Both the position numbers and the translations under genes were made by a program. A stretch of DNA of 64,000 nucleotides, from NCBI RefSeq assembly GCF_020559915.1, contig NZ_JAJCLZ010000008.1, positions 48,485 to 112,484 on the forward strand, in the 5' to 3' direction. Numbering within the stretch: position 1 is the stretch's first letter; the number at the start of each line of letters is the position of its first letter. The notes below the pieces were generated by a model. It saw only the letters and a list, made by a program, of their open reading frames with translations. It was not told the origin of the DNA and ran no database searches. Source of the stretch: Ruminococcus sp. 210702-SL.1.03. GTDB taxonomy: Bacteria > Bacillota > Clostridia > Oscillospirales > Ruminococcaceae. Positions 15,377 to 24,200 of this stretch are shown piece by piece.

Positions 15377-16384
15377 TTAAGCCTTTGCGGTTTCCTGCGC
15401 GTCTTCGCCGGTGTACTGCTTTTTCCAGTCCTCTAAGCGCTGCTTTTCGCCGGCAGCATCGGCAGCGCCGAAGCCGAGGTGGCTCTGGAACTCGCCCTTT
15501 GAGGTGACCGAGAGGGTGATGGAGGTGAAAGGCTTCTGCTTCTCGCCGATGAACACCTGACGTATAGCCATGATGAGTTTTACTATCTCAACGCGGTTCT
15601 TCGCCGCCTCTTCCTTATCCATATCGAATTTCTCGAACATCTCGTCGCCGTCGATAAGCTCGCCGTCTGCGGTAACAAGGCGGTGGTAGTAGAAAACGCC
15701 GTTCTCGCCGTTCTCAGCGTAGAAATAGGCTATCTTGTAGTCAGTCTCGGGCAGGAAGCTGAAAAACTCGGTGCCGAGCTGTCTGTAAAGCTCAGCCGTT
15801 TTCGACTGTATCTCTTTAAGCTGCTGCTCGGAAACTTGGGGCGGCTGGTAGCGGGGGTTAGCCTTCTCTACCTTCTCGCGCCAAGCGGCGTAGCGCTTTT
15901 CCTCTTCGCCCTCGGTAAGCTCGGCGGCGGTAACGTCCATCTTTACCTGACCGTTATTGAGTATCATTATGCTGATAGCGTTGCAGGGCTTTCCGGTAGC
16001 CGCCTGCGAGCTTTCGTGCATAGCCATGAATGCCTTTTCAAGCTTCTCCTCGCGGGATACCATTTCGGGCAGGCTGAGTCCGCAAAGCTGGGGTATAGTC
16101 TGGCGCTCGAGAAGTCTGCCGTCAAGCGCGTAGCAGCAGAAATCGTCGATGTATCCGCCCGACTGAAGCTCGGCGTAGTAAAAGCCTATCAGCATCTGCT
16201 GCGGGAACATGACTCTCAGCGCTCTGCTCATCTCGGCGCAGTCTTTCTTAAAGCGCTCTTCGGGGGTAAGCTCGGGGGCTGCTTCTTCCTCAGCCGCAGC
16301 GCTCTCCTCCGCTTCGGTATTTTCAAGGGCTGCCTCCGCGGGGGCGGTATCAGCCTTTTTCTTTTTTTTGCCAAATAAAGCCAT
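15377..16384 (-). CDS. Unknown protein with a tandem-duplicated domain
   Basis: A 335-residue soluble protein. It opens with a basic tract (FGKKKKK), then an acidic Ala/Glu linker to about residue 45. Two similar halves follow: IGFYYAELQSGGYIDDFCCY...DGRLLE (about 65-95) and IAYFYAENGENGVFYYHRLV...DGELID (about 217-247), each followed later by a strand (ISIMILNNGQVKMDV and ITLSVTSKGEFQSHL). This layout resembles YezG-type (DUF600) proteins, some of which act as immunity proteins, but the match is by eye. Last gene of the flippase operon. Confidence 0.7.
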   Translation of the reverse strand: MALFGKKKKKADTAPAEAALENTEAEESAAAEEEAAPELTPEERFKKDCAEMSRALRVMFPQQMLIGFYYAELQSGGYIDDFCCYALDGRLLERQTIPQLCGLSLPEMVSREEKLEKAFMAMHESSQAATGKPCNAISIMILNNGQVKMDVTAAELTEGEEEKRYAAWREKVEKANPRYQPPQVSEQQLKEIQSKTAELYRQLGTEFFSFLPETDYKIAYFYAENGENGVFYYHRLVTADGELIDGDEMFEKFDMDKEEAAKNRVEIVKLIMAIRQVFIGEKQKPFTSITLSVTSKGEFQSHLGFGAADAAGEKQRLEDWKKQYTGEDAQETAKA

Positions 16385-16409
16385 AGTAATGTCCTTTCGT
16401 GGTGTAGCG

Positions 16410-16580
16410 TCAATTCTGCTTTCTTACCACGGCGTATTCGTCGCCGTTTCGGTAATACGGGCAAGCGCCGCGTGGGTCTGACTCGAGCCTGTAAAGGTCG
16501 TCCTCGTCAATATCCACCGAGCAGAAATATTCTTCGTATTCTTCATCGTACATATAGTACGCGCAGGTATCGCAGTTCAT
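16410..16580 (-). CDS. Small Cys-rich protein (DUF6472-like)
   Basis: A 56-residue protein starting MNCDTCAYYMYDEEYEEYFC, very acidic and Tyr-rich, with Cys at positions 3, 6, 20 and in GACPYYRNGDEYAVV. The CxxC...C...C pattern suggests a metal site. It matches the pattern I associate with DUF6472, a small family seen in gut Clostridia. The start codon overlaps the stop of the upstream small gene (TGATG), so the two are likely translated together. No function is known to me. Confidence 0.75.
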   Translation of the reverse strand: MNCDTCAYYMYDEEYEEYFCSVDIDEDDLYRLESDPRGACPYYRNGDEYAVVRKQN

Positions 16581-16717
16581 CAAATATCTATCAGCTTTCT
16601 CGATACTGCGAAATATTTGTTTTTCTCGGAGCAGACCAGCCGTGCTATTACTATAAAAGCGGTGATCACTGCTGCCGCCGCCGCTGCCGCGGCTATTATT
16701 TTGCCAATTTTTTTCAC
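16580..16717 (-). CDS. Small single-span membrane protein
   Basis: A 45-residue protein starting at GTG 16717 with AAGGAG about 11 nt upstream. It has a short basic N-terminus (MKKIGK), one hydrophobic alanine-rich helix (about 7-27) and a charged tail (SEKNKYFAVSRKLIDI). Its stop overlaps the ATG of the next small gene by 1 nt (TGATG). It is coupled to the DUF6472-like gene and lies between the PC4-like gene and that gene. Family not recognised. Confidence 0.65.
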   Translation of the reverse strand: MKKIGKIIAAAAAAAAVITAFIVIARLVCSEKNKYFAVSRKLIDI

Positions 16718-16745
16718 AGCGCAGAAACTCCTTTCTTTGCGTTAG

Positions 16746-16997
16746 TTATACAAAATCGTCCTCGTCGATGTCGTCCTCTATCTCCTCGCCGTTGAGCAGC
16801 TTTTTCAGCGTTTCAACTTCCTCTTCGGTAAGGGTTATGCCCTTGCCCATGCGGGTGTGGTCGGGGTTCCATTCTCTAAGGTCGTACTTCGGCTCGCGCT
16901 CGTTCCAGCTTACCATGTTCAGCTCTTTTGTCCAGCCGCGCGCGCTTTCGGAAAGCACTCCTATATTTTTCGTGATCTCAAATTTCAGTTCTGCCAT
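16746..16997 (-). CDS. PC4/YdbC-type ssDNA-binding protein
   Basis: An 83-residue protein with ITKNIGVLSESARGWTKELN, VSWNEREPKYDLREWNPDH and MGKGITLTEEEVETLKKLL, the signature of the bacterial PC4-like (YdbC) family. Family members form dimers that bind single-stranded DNA or RNA. The C-terminus is strongly acidic (EEIEDDIDEDDF). It lies 15 bp after the flippase gene and is the second gene of that operon. What it controls is not known. Confidence 0.85.
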   Translation of the reverse strand: MAELKFEITKNIGVLSESARGWTKELNMVSWNEREPKYDLREWNPDHTRMGKGITLTEEEVETLKKLLNGEEIEDDIDEDDFV

Positions 16998-17012
16998 TTT
17001 TATCTACCTCCG

Positions 17013-18950
17013 TTAGTTTTGTTTTTTATTTATCGGCATATTTTCGCTGCCGTTTTTTACACGTTTTTCGTTCGCCGCAGCCGCTATCGCCGCGAGCGCG
17101 CCCTGCAATGCGCCGAGGTTCGTTATCGCCGCCGCCAGCAGTATCACCAGTCCGCAGAAAATTCCCGCGAGAGCGCCGCTTAGCGCCCATATCACGCCCG
17201 TGATGCAAATGCTGCCCGCCGCCGTGGTAACGCTGTCAGGCTCGCGCAGGTAGTCGAGCGCCGAGAGGATAAGCATTGCGAGCAAAGCTGCGGGCAGATC
17301 GTACATCGCCCATACGCATATGAATATCATAGCGCCGCCGCCCAGCTTTATAGCGCGCTTGCCGGTAACTGCGCCGAATGCCGCCGCCGCCGCAAATACC
17401 GCGAGCAGCGCCCAGCCGCGCGTAAGCCAGCAGATAACGAGGTACACCGCCGCGCCGAAAGCCAGCGCGATGAGCTTTTTGCTGCCTATACGCTCTACTA
17501 TGCCGCGCAGCTTCGCAGGCATGAGCGCGAGCATAGCGTTCCAGACGGGCTTGATGTTTATCGCTGTGATTATGATGAAAAGTATCGGCAGAGTAACTAT
17601 CGTAAATTTTACCGAGCCGCCCATAAACTGCATAACGTTTATCAGCACCATTGATATGAGCAGCGCGTTATTGATCATAAGCTTAGTAAGTCTGAGGTCG
17701 AAAGGCACTATCTTGCGCGAATCGTAAGCGCGCACCGCAAATACCGCCATGTAGGAAACTACGGTGGTTATCGGCGGGCCGTAAAGACCTATGCGCGGTA
17801 TCAGTATGATATTCAGCGAGATATTTATCACGCCTGCGATAAGGCTGGTGAAAAGCGAGCGCTTAGTCTTGTTTGAAGCCAGATATATCGAGCCCATAAA
17901 GGTGGTGAAGCATGAGAATATCGAGGAGTATATCAGTATAGGTGCGTACCGCGCGGACTCCTGAAAGCTGTCGCCCATCCAAATAGCGGTAAGCGGCTGA
18001 ACTATCAGCAGGCAGCCCGCCGCGAGGATATACATAAGGCACTGGTTCAGATGGAAAACGTTGCCGTAAAAATCATTGCGGTCGTCTGAGTCGTCCTCCA
18101 TTATAGCCGACATATTCCATGCCTGCCCGAACATCATGTAAACGGTGGATACTAAGTTCGCTATTTTGTACGAAGCGGAAAGTATGCCGTTTCGCTCGCT
18201 GCCGAGGTAGTAGGTGGTCATGAAAGAGTCGGAGCTGTTTGTCACCAGCCACATAAGCTGCGCGGGGATAAGCGGCATACAGTAGGAGAACATGGTCTTT
18301 ACCATCTCGCGCTCGATATGCTTGAAATCGAAATATCTCCAAAGCCGCGCTGCGAAGAGCATGAAAACGGTGGAGCATAGGTCGGAAAGGATGACCGAGA
18401 GCAGGTAGCCGGTATTGCCCATCTTGAAAACGCAGATGAAGAGTATAGTGCCTATCAGCGTAAGCAGGGTGGTGAGTATAGAGTTTACGGCGTAGAGCTT
18501 TACTTTCTCTATGGCGCGCAGGAAGTTTGAGTAAACAAGCTTCAGCGAAGCCGCCACGATGTATACGAATATCAGCAGCGAGTAGCCGTGGATATACTTA
18601 TCCGCCACGCCTGTAACGGTAACTATCGGCAGTACTATCGCGAGCAGAGCGAAGCCCATAAGGCAGGCTATATTGCCTATGCTGAATACCTGCCGCTTGT
18701 CGTAAGCTTTATCGAGGCCGAAGCGTATTATCGACTCGCTTATAGTCATGGTAACTATCGGCAGCAGCCAGTTCGCTATCTGCTGTATAACGTCGTTGAC
18801 GCCCATTTCGGCGGGCGTGAGGTAGGTGGTGTAGACGTTGACGAGCAGTATTATCAGCACTTTCGAGCTGAAAGAGCCGAGCGCAAATATCAGCGTATTA
18901 GAAAAAAGCTTTTTATAGCTTGACTTGGTAACATTATTCTTTTCAGGCAT
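17013..18950 (-). CDS. Lipopolysaccharide/teichoic-type flippase with extra C-terminal membrane region
   Basis: A 645-residue polytopic membrane protein of the MOP flippase superfamily (Wzx/MATE-like), which flips lipid-linked saccharides across the membrane. It opens SYKKLFSNTLIFALGSFSSK and continues with about 12-14 helices to about residue 480. A further hydrophobic region (about 490-630) with four to five more helices follows, absent from standard Wzx proteins of 400-500 residues. ATG 18950 is used with AGAAAGGA 12 nt upstream. It heads a minus operon with the PC4-like and small genes. No glycosyltransferases are nearby, so the substrate is open. Confidence 0.88.
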   Translation of the reverse strand: MPEKNNVTKSSYKKLFSNTLIFALGSFSSKVLIILLVNVYTTYLTPAEMGVNDVIQQIANWLLPIVTMTISESIIRFGLDKAYDKRQVFSIGNIACLMGFALLAIVLPIVTVTGVADKYIHGYSLLIFVYIVAASLKLVYSNFLRAIEKVKLYAVNSILTTLLTLIGTILFICVFKMGNTGYLLSVILSDLCSTVFMLFAARLWRYFDFKHIEREMVKTMFSYCMPLIPAQLMWLVTNSSDSFMTTYYLGSERNGILSASYKIANLVSTVYMMFGQAWNMSAIMEDDSDDRNDFYGNVFHLNQCLMYILAAGCLLIVQPLTAIWMGDSFQESARYAPILIYSSIFSCFTTFMGSIYLASNKTKRSLFTSLIAGVINISLNIILIPRIGLYGPPITTVVSYMAVFAVRAYDSRKIVPFDLRLTKLMINNALLISMVLINVMQFMGGSVKFTIVTLPILFIIITAINIKPVWNAMLALMPAKLRGIVERIGSKKLIALAFGAAVYLVICWLTRGWALLAVFAAAAAFGAVTGKRAIKLGGGAMIFICVWAMYDLPAALLAMLILSALDYLREPDSVTTAAGSICITGVIWALSGALAGIFCGLVILLAAAITNLGALQGALAAIAAAANEKRVKNGSENMPINKKQN

Positions 18951-19004
18951 ATTTAAAGAGTATCCTTTCTGCGGGGTGTGCCGCCGTTGTGACAACACAT
19001 ATAC

Positions 19005-19033
19005 ATTATAACATAAGAGAGAGAAAAAAGCAA
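19005..19033 (-). promoter_or_regulatory. Promoter of the flippase operon
   Basis: TTGCTT (19028-19033) and TATAAT (19005-19010) on the minus strand with a 17-bp spacer. A small palindrome GTTGTGACAAC (18986-18996) lies just past the expected start point and could bind a regulator. Confidence 0.75.
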
Positions 19034-19083
19034 GTACTTAGCGGCAAAAAGGCGGCTGGGCGTTTTTCGTCGGCATAGCCCTC

Positions 19084-19112
19084 TTGAAAATCTTGGCGAA
19101 AAGTGCTATAAT
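19084..19112 (+). promoter_or_regulatory. Promoter of the WYL regulator gene
   Basis: TTGAAA (19084-19089) and TATAAT (19107-19112) with a 17-bp spacer. It points away from the flippase promoter, about 50 bp further left. Confidence 0.8.
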
Positions 19113-19158
19113 TATACCGATAAATGATAAATACAAATAACACGGAGGTACTGCCGAT

Positions 19159-20130
19159 ATGTCTACCGCTAACCAAAGATTGAAAATACTGTATCTTGCG
19201 AAGTTTTTCGCAGACAGCACTGATGAAGAGCACCCCGTTACCATGCAGCAGATAATAGCCGAGCTGGACAGGCACGGAGTATCCGCCGCGCGCAAGGCTA
19301 TTTACGAGGATATTGAAGCGCTGCGCGTTTTCGGCATGGATATAGTTTCGGTAAAGGGCAAATACTCGGGCTACTACCTCGCCTCGCGCGAATTTGAGCT
19401 GCCCGAACTGAAACTGCTCGCCGACGCGGTAAGCTCGGCGCGATTTCTCACCCAGCGCAAATCTGAGCAGCTTCTGAAAAAGATAGAGTCGCTCGCCAGC
19501 GTTTACGAGGGAAGGCAGATACAGCGGCAGGTGTACGTCACCGATAGGGTGAAGTCGATGAACGAGAAGATATATCTCAATGTAGATGCTATAAATTTTG
19601 CCATATCGTCCAAAAAGCAGATAGTCTTCAAATATTTCGACTATGGTGCAGATAAGAAAAAGAAGTACCGCGAGGGTCTGCGCGTATGCTCGCCCTATGC
19701 GCTGACTTGGAGCGACGAGCGCTACTATCTTGTGGCGTATTACGAAAAGTACGGCAGTATATCAAATTTTAGGGTTGACAGAATGGAGAGCGTGCAGCTG
19801 CTTGAAGAGCCGATAAAAACCGCGCCCGCCGATTTCAGCCTGCCGAAGTACCTCAATTCTACGTTCTCGATGTTTAGCGGCGAGGTCTGCGACGTGTGCT
19901 TGAAATTCAGCGACAAGCTGGTAAACGCCGTGTTAGACCGCTTTGGCAAGGACGTTTGGCTCGTGCCCGCTGAGGAGGGCTGGTTCACCGCGCGTGTGAA
20001 AGTAAAGCCAGAGCCGCCATTTTTCGGCTGGCTTTTCCAGTTTGCGGACAAGGCGCAGATAATCTCGCCCGAAAGCGTAAAACTGGAATATTTGAATATG
20101 CTGAAAGCCGCCGCAGACGCACAGAAGTGA
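19159..20130 (+). CDS. WYL-domain transcriptional regulator
   Basis: A 323-residue regulator. The N-terminal winged helix-turn-helix (about 1-75) contains ILYLAKFF and VSAARKAIYEDIEALRVFG. The WYL domain (about 145-225) has SSKKQIVFKYFDYG, PYALTWSDERYYLVAYY and ISNFRVDRM, followed by the WCX extension. WYL domains bind nucleic acids or small ligands. ATG 19159 has GGAGGT 9 nt upstream. It is divergent from the flippase operon and just upstream of the pilus locus, so either is a possible target. Ligand unknown. Confidence 0.93.
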   Translation: MSTANQRLKILYLAKFFADSTDEEHPVTMQQIIAELDRHGVSAARKAIYEDIEALRVFGMDIVSVKGKYSGYYLASREFELPELKLLADAVSSARFLTQRKSEQLLKKIESLASVYEGRQIQRQVYVTDRVKSMNEKIYLNVDAINFAISSKKQIVFKYFDYGADKKKKYREGLRVCSPYALTWSDERYYLVAYYEKYGSISNFRVDRMESVQLLEEPIKTAPADFSLPKYLNSTFSMFSGEVCDVCLKFSDKLVNAVLDRFGKDVWLVPAEEGWFTARVKVKPEPPFFGWLFQFADKAQIISPESVKLEYLNMLKAAADAQK

Positions 20131-20191
20131 ATTTATCGGAATACATATATGTAAAAATATGCATCAAAACCAATCAAGTATCAATCGAATA

Positions 20192-20242
20192 AATTGTATA
20201 AAATATCTACATTTTCGGCGTGGCAATTGTATAAGATGTACA
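20192..20242 (+). repeat. Direct repeat upstream of pilus promoter
   Basis: Two related copies, AATTGTATAAAATATCTACA (20192-20211) and AATTGTATAAGATGTACA (20225-20242), start 33 bp apart, about three helical turns, and end 17 bp before the -35 box. This spacing suits cooperative binding of an activator. Confidence 0.5.
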
Positions 20243-20259
20243 AAATGTTTGGAAAAATA

Positions 20260-20288
20260 TTGACAGTGTGATAGAGCAGTGATATAAT
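20260..20288 (+). promoter_or_regulatory. Promoter of the pilus locus
   Basis: Perfect TTGACA (20260-20265) and perfect TATAAT (20283-20288) with a 17-bp spacer, about 75 bp before the first gene. Confidence 0.88.
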
Positions 20289-20362
20289 ATGTTTACAGTA
20301 TAAAATGCTCGGAGTGCGCCTGTTTTTAAATGCGGCGGCGCTGCGGGCGGAAAGTGTTTTTT

Positions 20363-20596
20363 ATGACCGATAAAGAGCTTAAAAAACTGAATAAAAGAGA
20401 GCTTTTAGAGCTGCTCGCCGCCATGCGCGAAGAGATAGACGCGCTGAGGGTGGAGAACGAGGCTCTGCGCCGTACCATAGCGGGCGGCGAAGGCGACCTG
20501 CTTTCGGCAACGGCTATGCGCGTGAAAAAGCTTTACGAAGAGCGTTTCGGCGCGGATACGCCCGCCAAGCCCGAAACGGAGGGCGCGAAAGAGTGA
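20363..20596 (+). CDS. Small coiled-coil protein heading the pilus operon
   Basis: A 77-residue protein starting MTDKELKKLNKRELLELL, with a heptad-patterned coiled coil (about 1-42) and an acidic tail. ATG 20363 has GGAAAG 8 nt upstream; the longer frame from 20330 lacks a good site. It overlaps the signal peptidase gene by 4 nt (GTGA). No signal peptide, so it should stay in the cytoplasm, perhaps at the membrane with the peptidase. Family not recognised; the role in pilus production is inferred from the operon. Confidence 0.75.
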   Translation: MTDKELKKLNKRELLELLAAMREEIDALRVENEALRRTIAGGEGDLLSATAMRVKKLYEERFGADTPAKPETEGAKE

Positions 20597-21198
20597 GCGG
20601 TATGAGCCGTATGAACGGCAAACGTGAGTTAGCCAAAGACCTGCCAACAGCCGAGCAGCTAAAAGCCGAGCTTGCTAGGCGCAAGTCGCGCGCGGGATTT
20701 ATGCGCATGCTTTACAGCACCGCAGCTTCGCTGATAGTGGTGGCGGCGCTGGCTGTTATAATATCCATGCTTTTCCTGCCGGTACTAAGGGTTACGGGTA
20801 CGAGCATGACGCCTACTCTCGCCAACGACGAGCTTGTAGTGTGCAAGCGGCGCGGCGATTTCAAGCAAGGCGATATAGTAGCTTTTTACTACAATAACAA
20901 AATTTTGCTGAAACGCGTTATCGCTGTATCGGGCGACACCGTTGATATAAAGGACGACGGCACTGTTTATGTAAACGGCAAAAAGCTGGACGAGCCTTAC
21001 GTTAAAGACAAAGCCTTCGGCGAGTGCAACATAAGCCTGCCTTACCAAGTGCCCGACCAGCGGATATTCGTAATGGGCGACCATAGGTCTACCTCTATCG
21101 ACAGCCGCTCATCGGCTATCGGCTGTGTGAGCGAGGAAGCGGTAGTAGGCAAGGTAGTGATGCGCATAATGCCGCTGAAAAAGCTGATGTTTTTGTGA
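20593..21198 (+). CDS. lepB: Type I signal peptidase of the pilus locus
   Basis: A 201-residue membrane protease with one N-terminal membrane span (about 44-66). The catalytic Ser71 is in GTSMTPTL and Lys107 in LLKRVIAVSGDTV; the GDHR-type box MGDHRSTSIDSRSSAIG is present. It removes signal peptides from exported proteins, here probably the pilins. Start GTG 20593 overlaps the upstream small gene. Dedicated signal peptidases of this kind (SipA-like) are known in several Gram-positive pilus islands, but those can lack a catalytic residue; this one keeps both. Confidence 0.95.
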   Translation: MSGMSRMNGKRELAKDLPTAEQLKAELARRKSRAGFMRMLYSTAASLIVVAALAVIISMLFLPVLRVTGTSMTPTLANDELVVCKRRGDFKQGDIVAFYYNNKILLKRVIAVSGDTVDIKDDGTVYVNGKKLDEPYVKDKAFGECNISLPYQVPDQRIFVMGDHRSTSIDSRSSAIGCVSEEAVVGKVVMRIMPLKKLMFL

Positions 21199-21263
21199 GA
21201 AGAATTTAACGCCGCCAATATCTGCACGCGGCTTTCGATAAATTCCGAGAGGGGGAACATATC

Positions 21264-24200
21264 GTGCAGAATATCGAACAAAAGATAAGCCAATATCTAA
21301 AGGAAAGAAAATACCGCAAGCGCGGGAGGATAGCGGCAGCTGTAATGTCGATTGCTGTTGTGATCTCGGTGTTTGCGGGTCTTATCATGCCTGCGGTAAG
21401 CATGACGCCTAAGCGCCTTGCGGGGGAAACCAAAACGGATGTGGATAAAGAGGGAATATCCATACCCTATACCAAGCCGCCCGAGGGCGCGCACCTCTTC
21501 AAGCCCGACGTTGTAAAGGTAGTTGCCACGCAGATAGAGGCAGGCCCTGACAGCGACGGCGGCATAAAGGTAAAGTTCGAGTTGAATTACGAGCTGCCCG
21601 AAAATACCATCACCAACGGAAATACATACATTTATTATAATCTGAATACCGACAGAGCGGATTCGGACGACCCAAACGCGCCTAAGATAGATGTGCCTAA
21701 GGGAGGTCTGCCGCCTATATCATCTGAGGATAATCTTGGGCCTGTAATGTATGACGGCAAGGCAGTCGGCGAATACCGTATAGAGGAAAACGGACTTATA
21801 GTTATCCACTTCACCGATGAAGAGTTCATCGCGAAGAACAAGGACGCTAAGATACCCGGCTGCTATGTACAGTTCAACGCCGACGTAGTTCGCGGCGAGG
21901 GCGACACCAGAGATGCGGTAGATATACCGATAGGCAATGACGCCAACAGCACCGTTACCATCAAGGGTTTTGAGTATGGCAACGCGGGCATTGAGAAATC
22001 CGCCGTTTACAACAAGGACGGCACTATAACTTGGAGCGTTAAGGTAAAGAACCCCGACGGCAAAAACCTCAAAGACTTTAAGGTAACGGACGAGATGTTT
22101 GATGAAAACACCGTTATCAACTGCGATAAGGGCACTTACGACGCGGCGAACAAGCAGTTTGTATTCAACGACGGCGTTGCCGATAAGGAGATCACGCTGG
22201 AATACACCACTAAGGTAGACAGCGACCTGCTTTTCGACGGCACTAACATCACAAACAACGCGAGCCTTATAAAGCCCGACAATTCCAAGGTCAGCGACTC
22301 GAAAAAGGTATATGTTGAGAGCGGATTCAGCATTGATAAATCCGGCTCGGCAAGCTACGGAAAAGACGGCGCTGACGATAAGATAACATGGACTGTAACG
22401 GTGAAGAACGCCGCGGGTACAGATATGGGCGGCTACTACGTTGAGGACAGCGCCATCACCGCTGATACCGCAATAACGGGCGTAGACAAGAAGTATTACG
22501 AAATTTCCGACGGCAAGATAACCTTTAAAGAGGGTCTTACCGATAAGGAGATCACGTTTACATACGTCACCAGCGCTAACAAATCTGACTCAAGCGCTTA
22601 CGAGAACAAAGCTACCCTGCGCCCGCCGAAAGACCCCAGCAAGGGCAAGGACAGCTATGCAAAGGTAGAAAAGGAACAGTTCAGCATTAAAAAGAGCGGC
22701 ACACCTAAGCAGGGCGAGTCGCTGATCAACTGGACTGTTACGCTTACCGACTATGTGCGGGATGATAATACCTCGCTCGAAGATTTTGTGGTCACCGACC
22801 CGCTGCTCATAAAGCGGCTCAACGAGGGCGGAAGTCTTACGATGAACGGCGCGGACTATACATTGGTAAAGGACGAAAACGGCAAGATCACGGGCGTGAA
22901 GATCGGCAAAGTTACTAACTCCCCCGATTGGCATGGCTATGTTTATGTCAATATAAAATACTCCACCCCCGCTAAGGACGCTGATTATGCCCAGAAAAAC
23001 GAGAATGGAAGCTGGACGACCAAAAACACCGCTAATATGGCAAAAGATGGTTTTAACTACTCGACCGGCGAAGTTGACGCTACCTATCATAATATTTCGA
23101 AGGTAAAGAAATCTGCGAAGAATGAGCCTAAGTTTTCGGACGATAGGCAAGGCATTGTCCAAAAATGGGAAGCTGAGTATACGGGCGAAGAGGGCGGCTT
23201 TGTAAACGCTGAATTTTACGACGAGATGCGCTCAGATGCCGGCACCGACCACTATATCACTAGTGAACAACTTGGTTCTGCTGAGATACTGGTAAGGCAA
23301 AAAGGCAGCGATTCTTTTTCACCTTACACTGGAAGTGGCACGATAAAGCTTACGCAGGTAGACGCTGTTGACGGAAAAGCGAAGAAATTCAAGATAACGA
23401 TCGACGGCGGTGAGAAAAACATCAACGGTATAAGGGTAAGTTACTACACAACCGTTGACCTCAGCAAGATCGATGTGGGCGAAAAGGTGACTTTTTACAA
23501 CAAGGCAAGCGACGGCACTAATGAAAAAGAAGTTTCTAAGGAATACACCAAGGTAGAAGACCATAAACTGGTAAAGAGCGCAGCAGGCGACGACACCACC
23601 GCAAAGACCACGATAGATTTCAAAGACCTCGAAACCGTAACGGTAGACGGCGAAGAATGCTATCTGCTGAGATACAAGGTAGAGCTTAACGAAAACGGCG
23701 CGTACAACCATAAGAACGTAGTGCTGACAGATACTCTGCCCGAGGGCTTCAAGCTTTACACGGTCGCGAACAAGACAAGTAATTGGGCTGACAAGCCTAA
23801 CCTTGCGATATGGAAAGACGGCGACAGCAGCGTAGGCGAGATACAGAATTTTGAAAAGTATCAGTATTGGGATTATTACCAAATCGACAAGAACGATCCT
23901 ACCAAGATAACTTTCAAGATATTTGGAAGCGACAGAAATTACAAGTCGGTATTCGCATACGCGGCGTATATCCCTAAGGCAGACCTCGAAGCGAAGGTAG
24001 CAGAGGGCAAGAGCGTAGACTTTACGAACGTTATAGCCGACAGCGACGGCGAAAAGAGCAGCCAGGAGTACACTATAGACCGCAAGCCGAACGTCAACCC
24101 CTCAGGCAAAGCGGTGCTGACTAAGGGAGCAAGACCGCAGGCGGCGGGCGGCTCGATAACTTACGAGCTGGATGTAAACCCAGACGGACTTACCCTTGCA

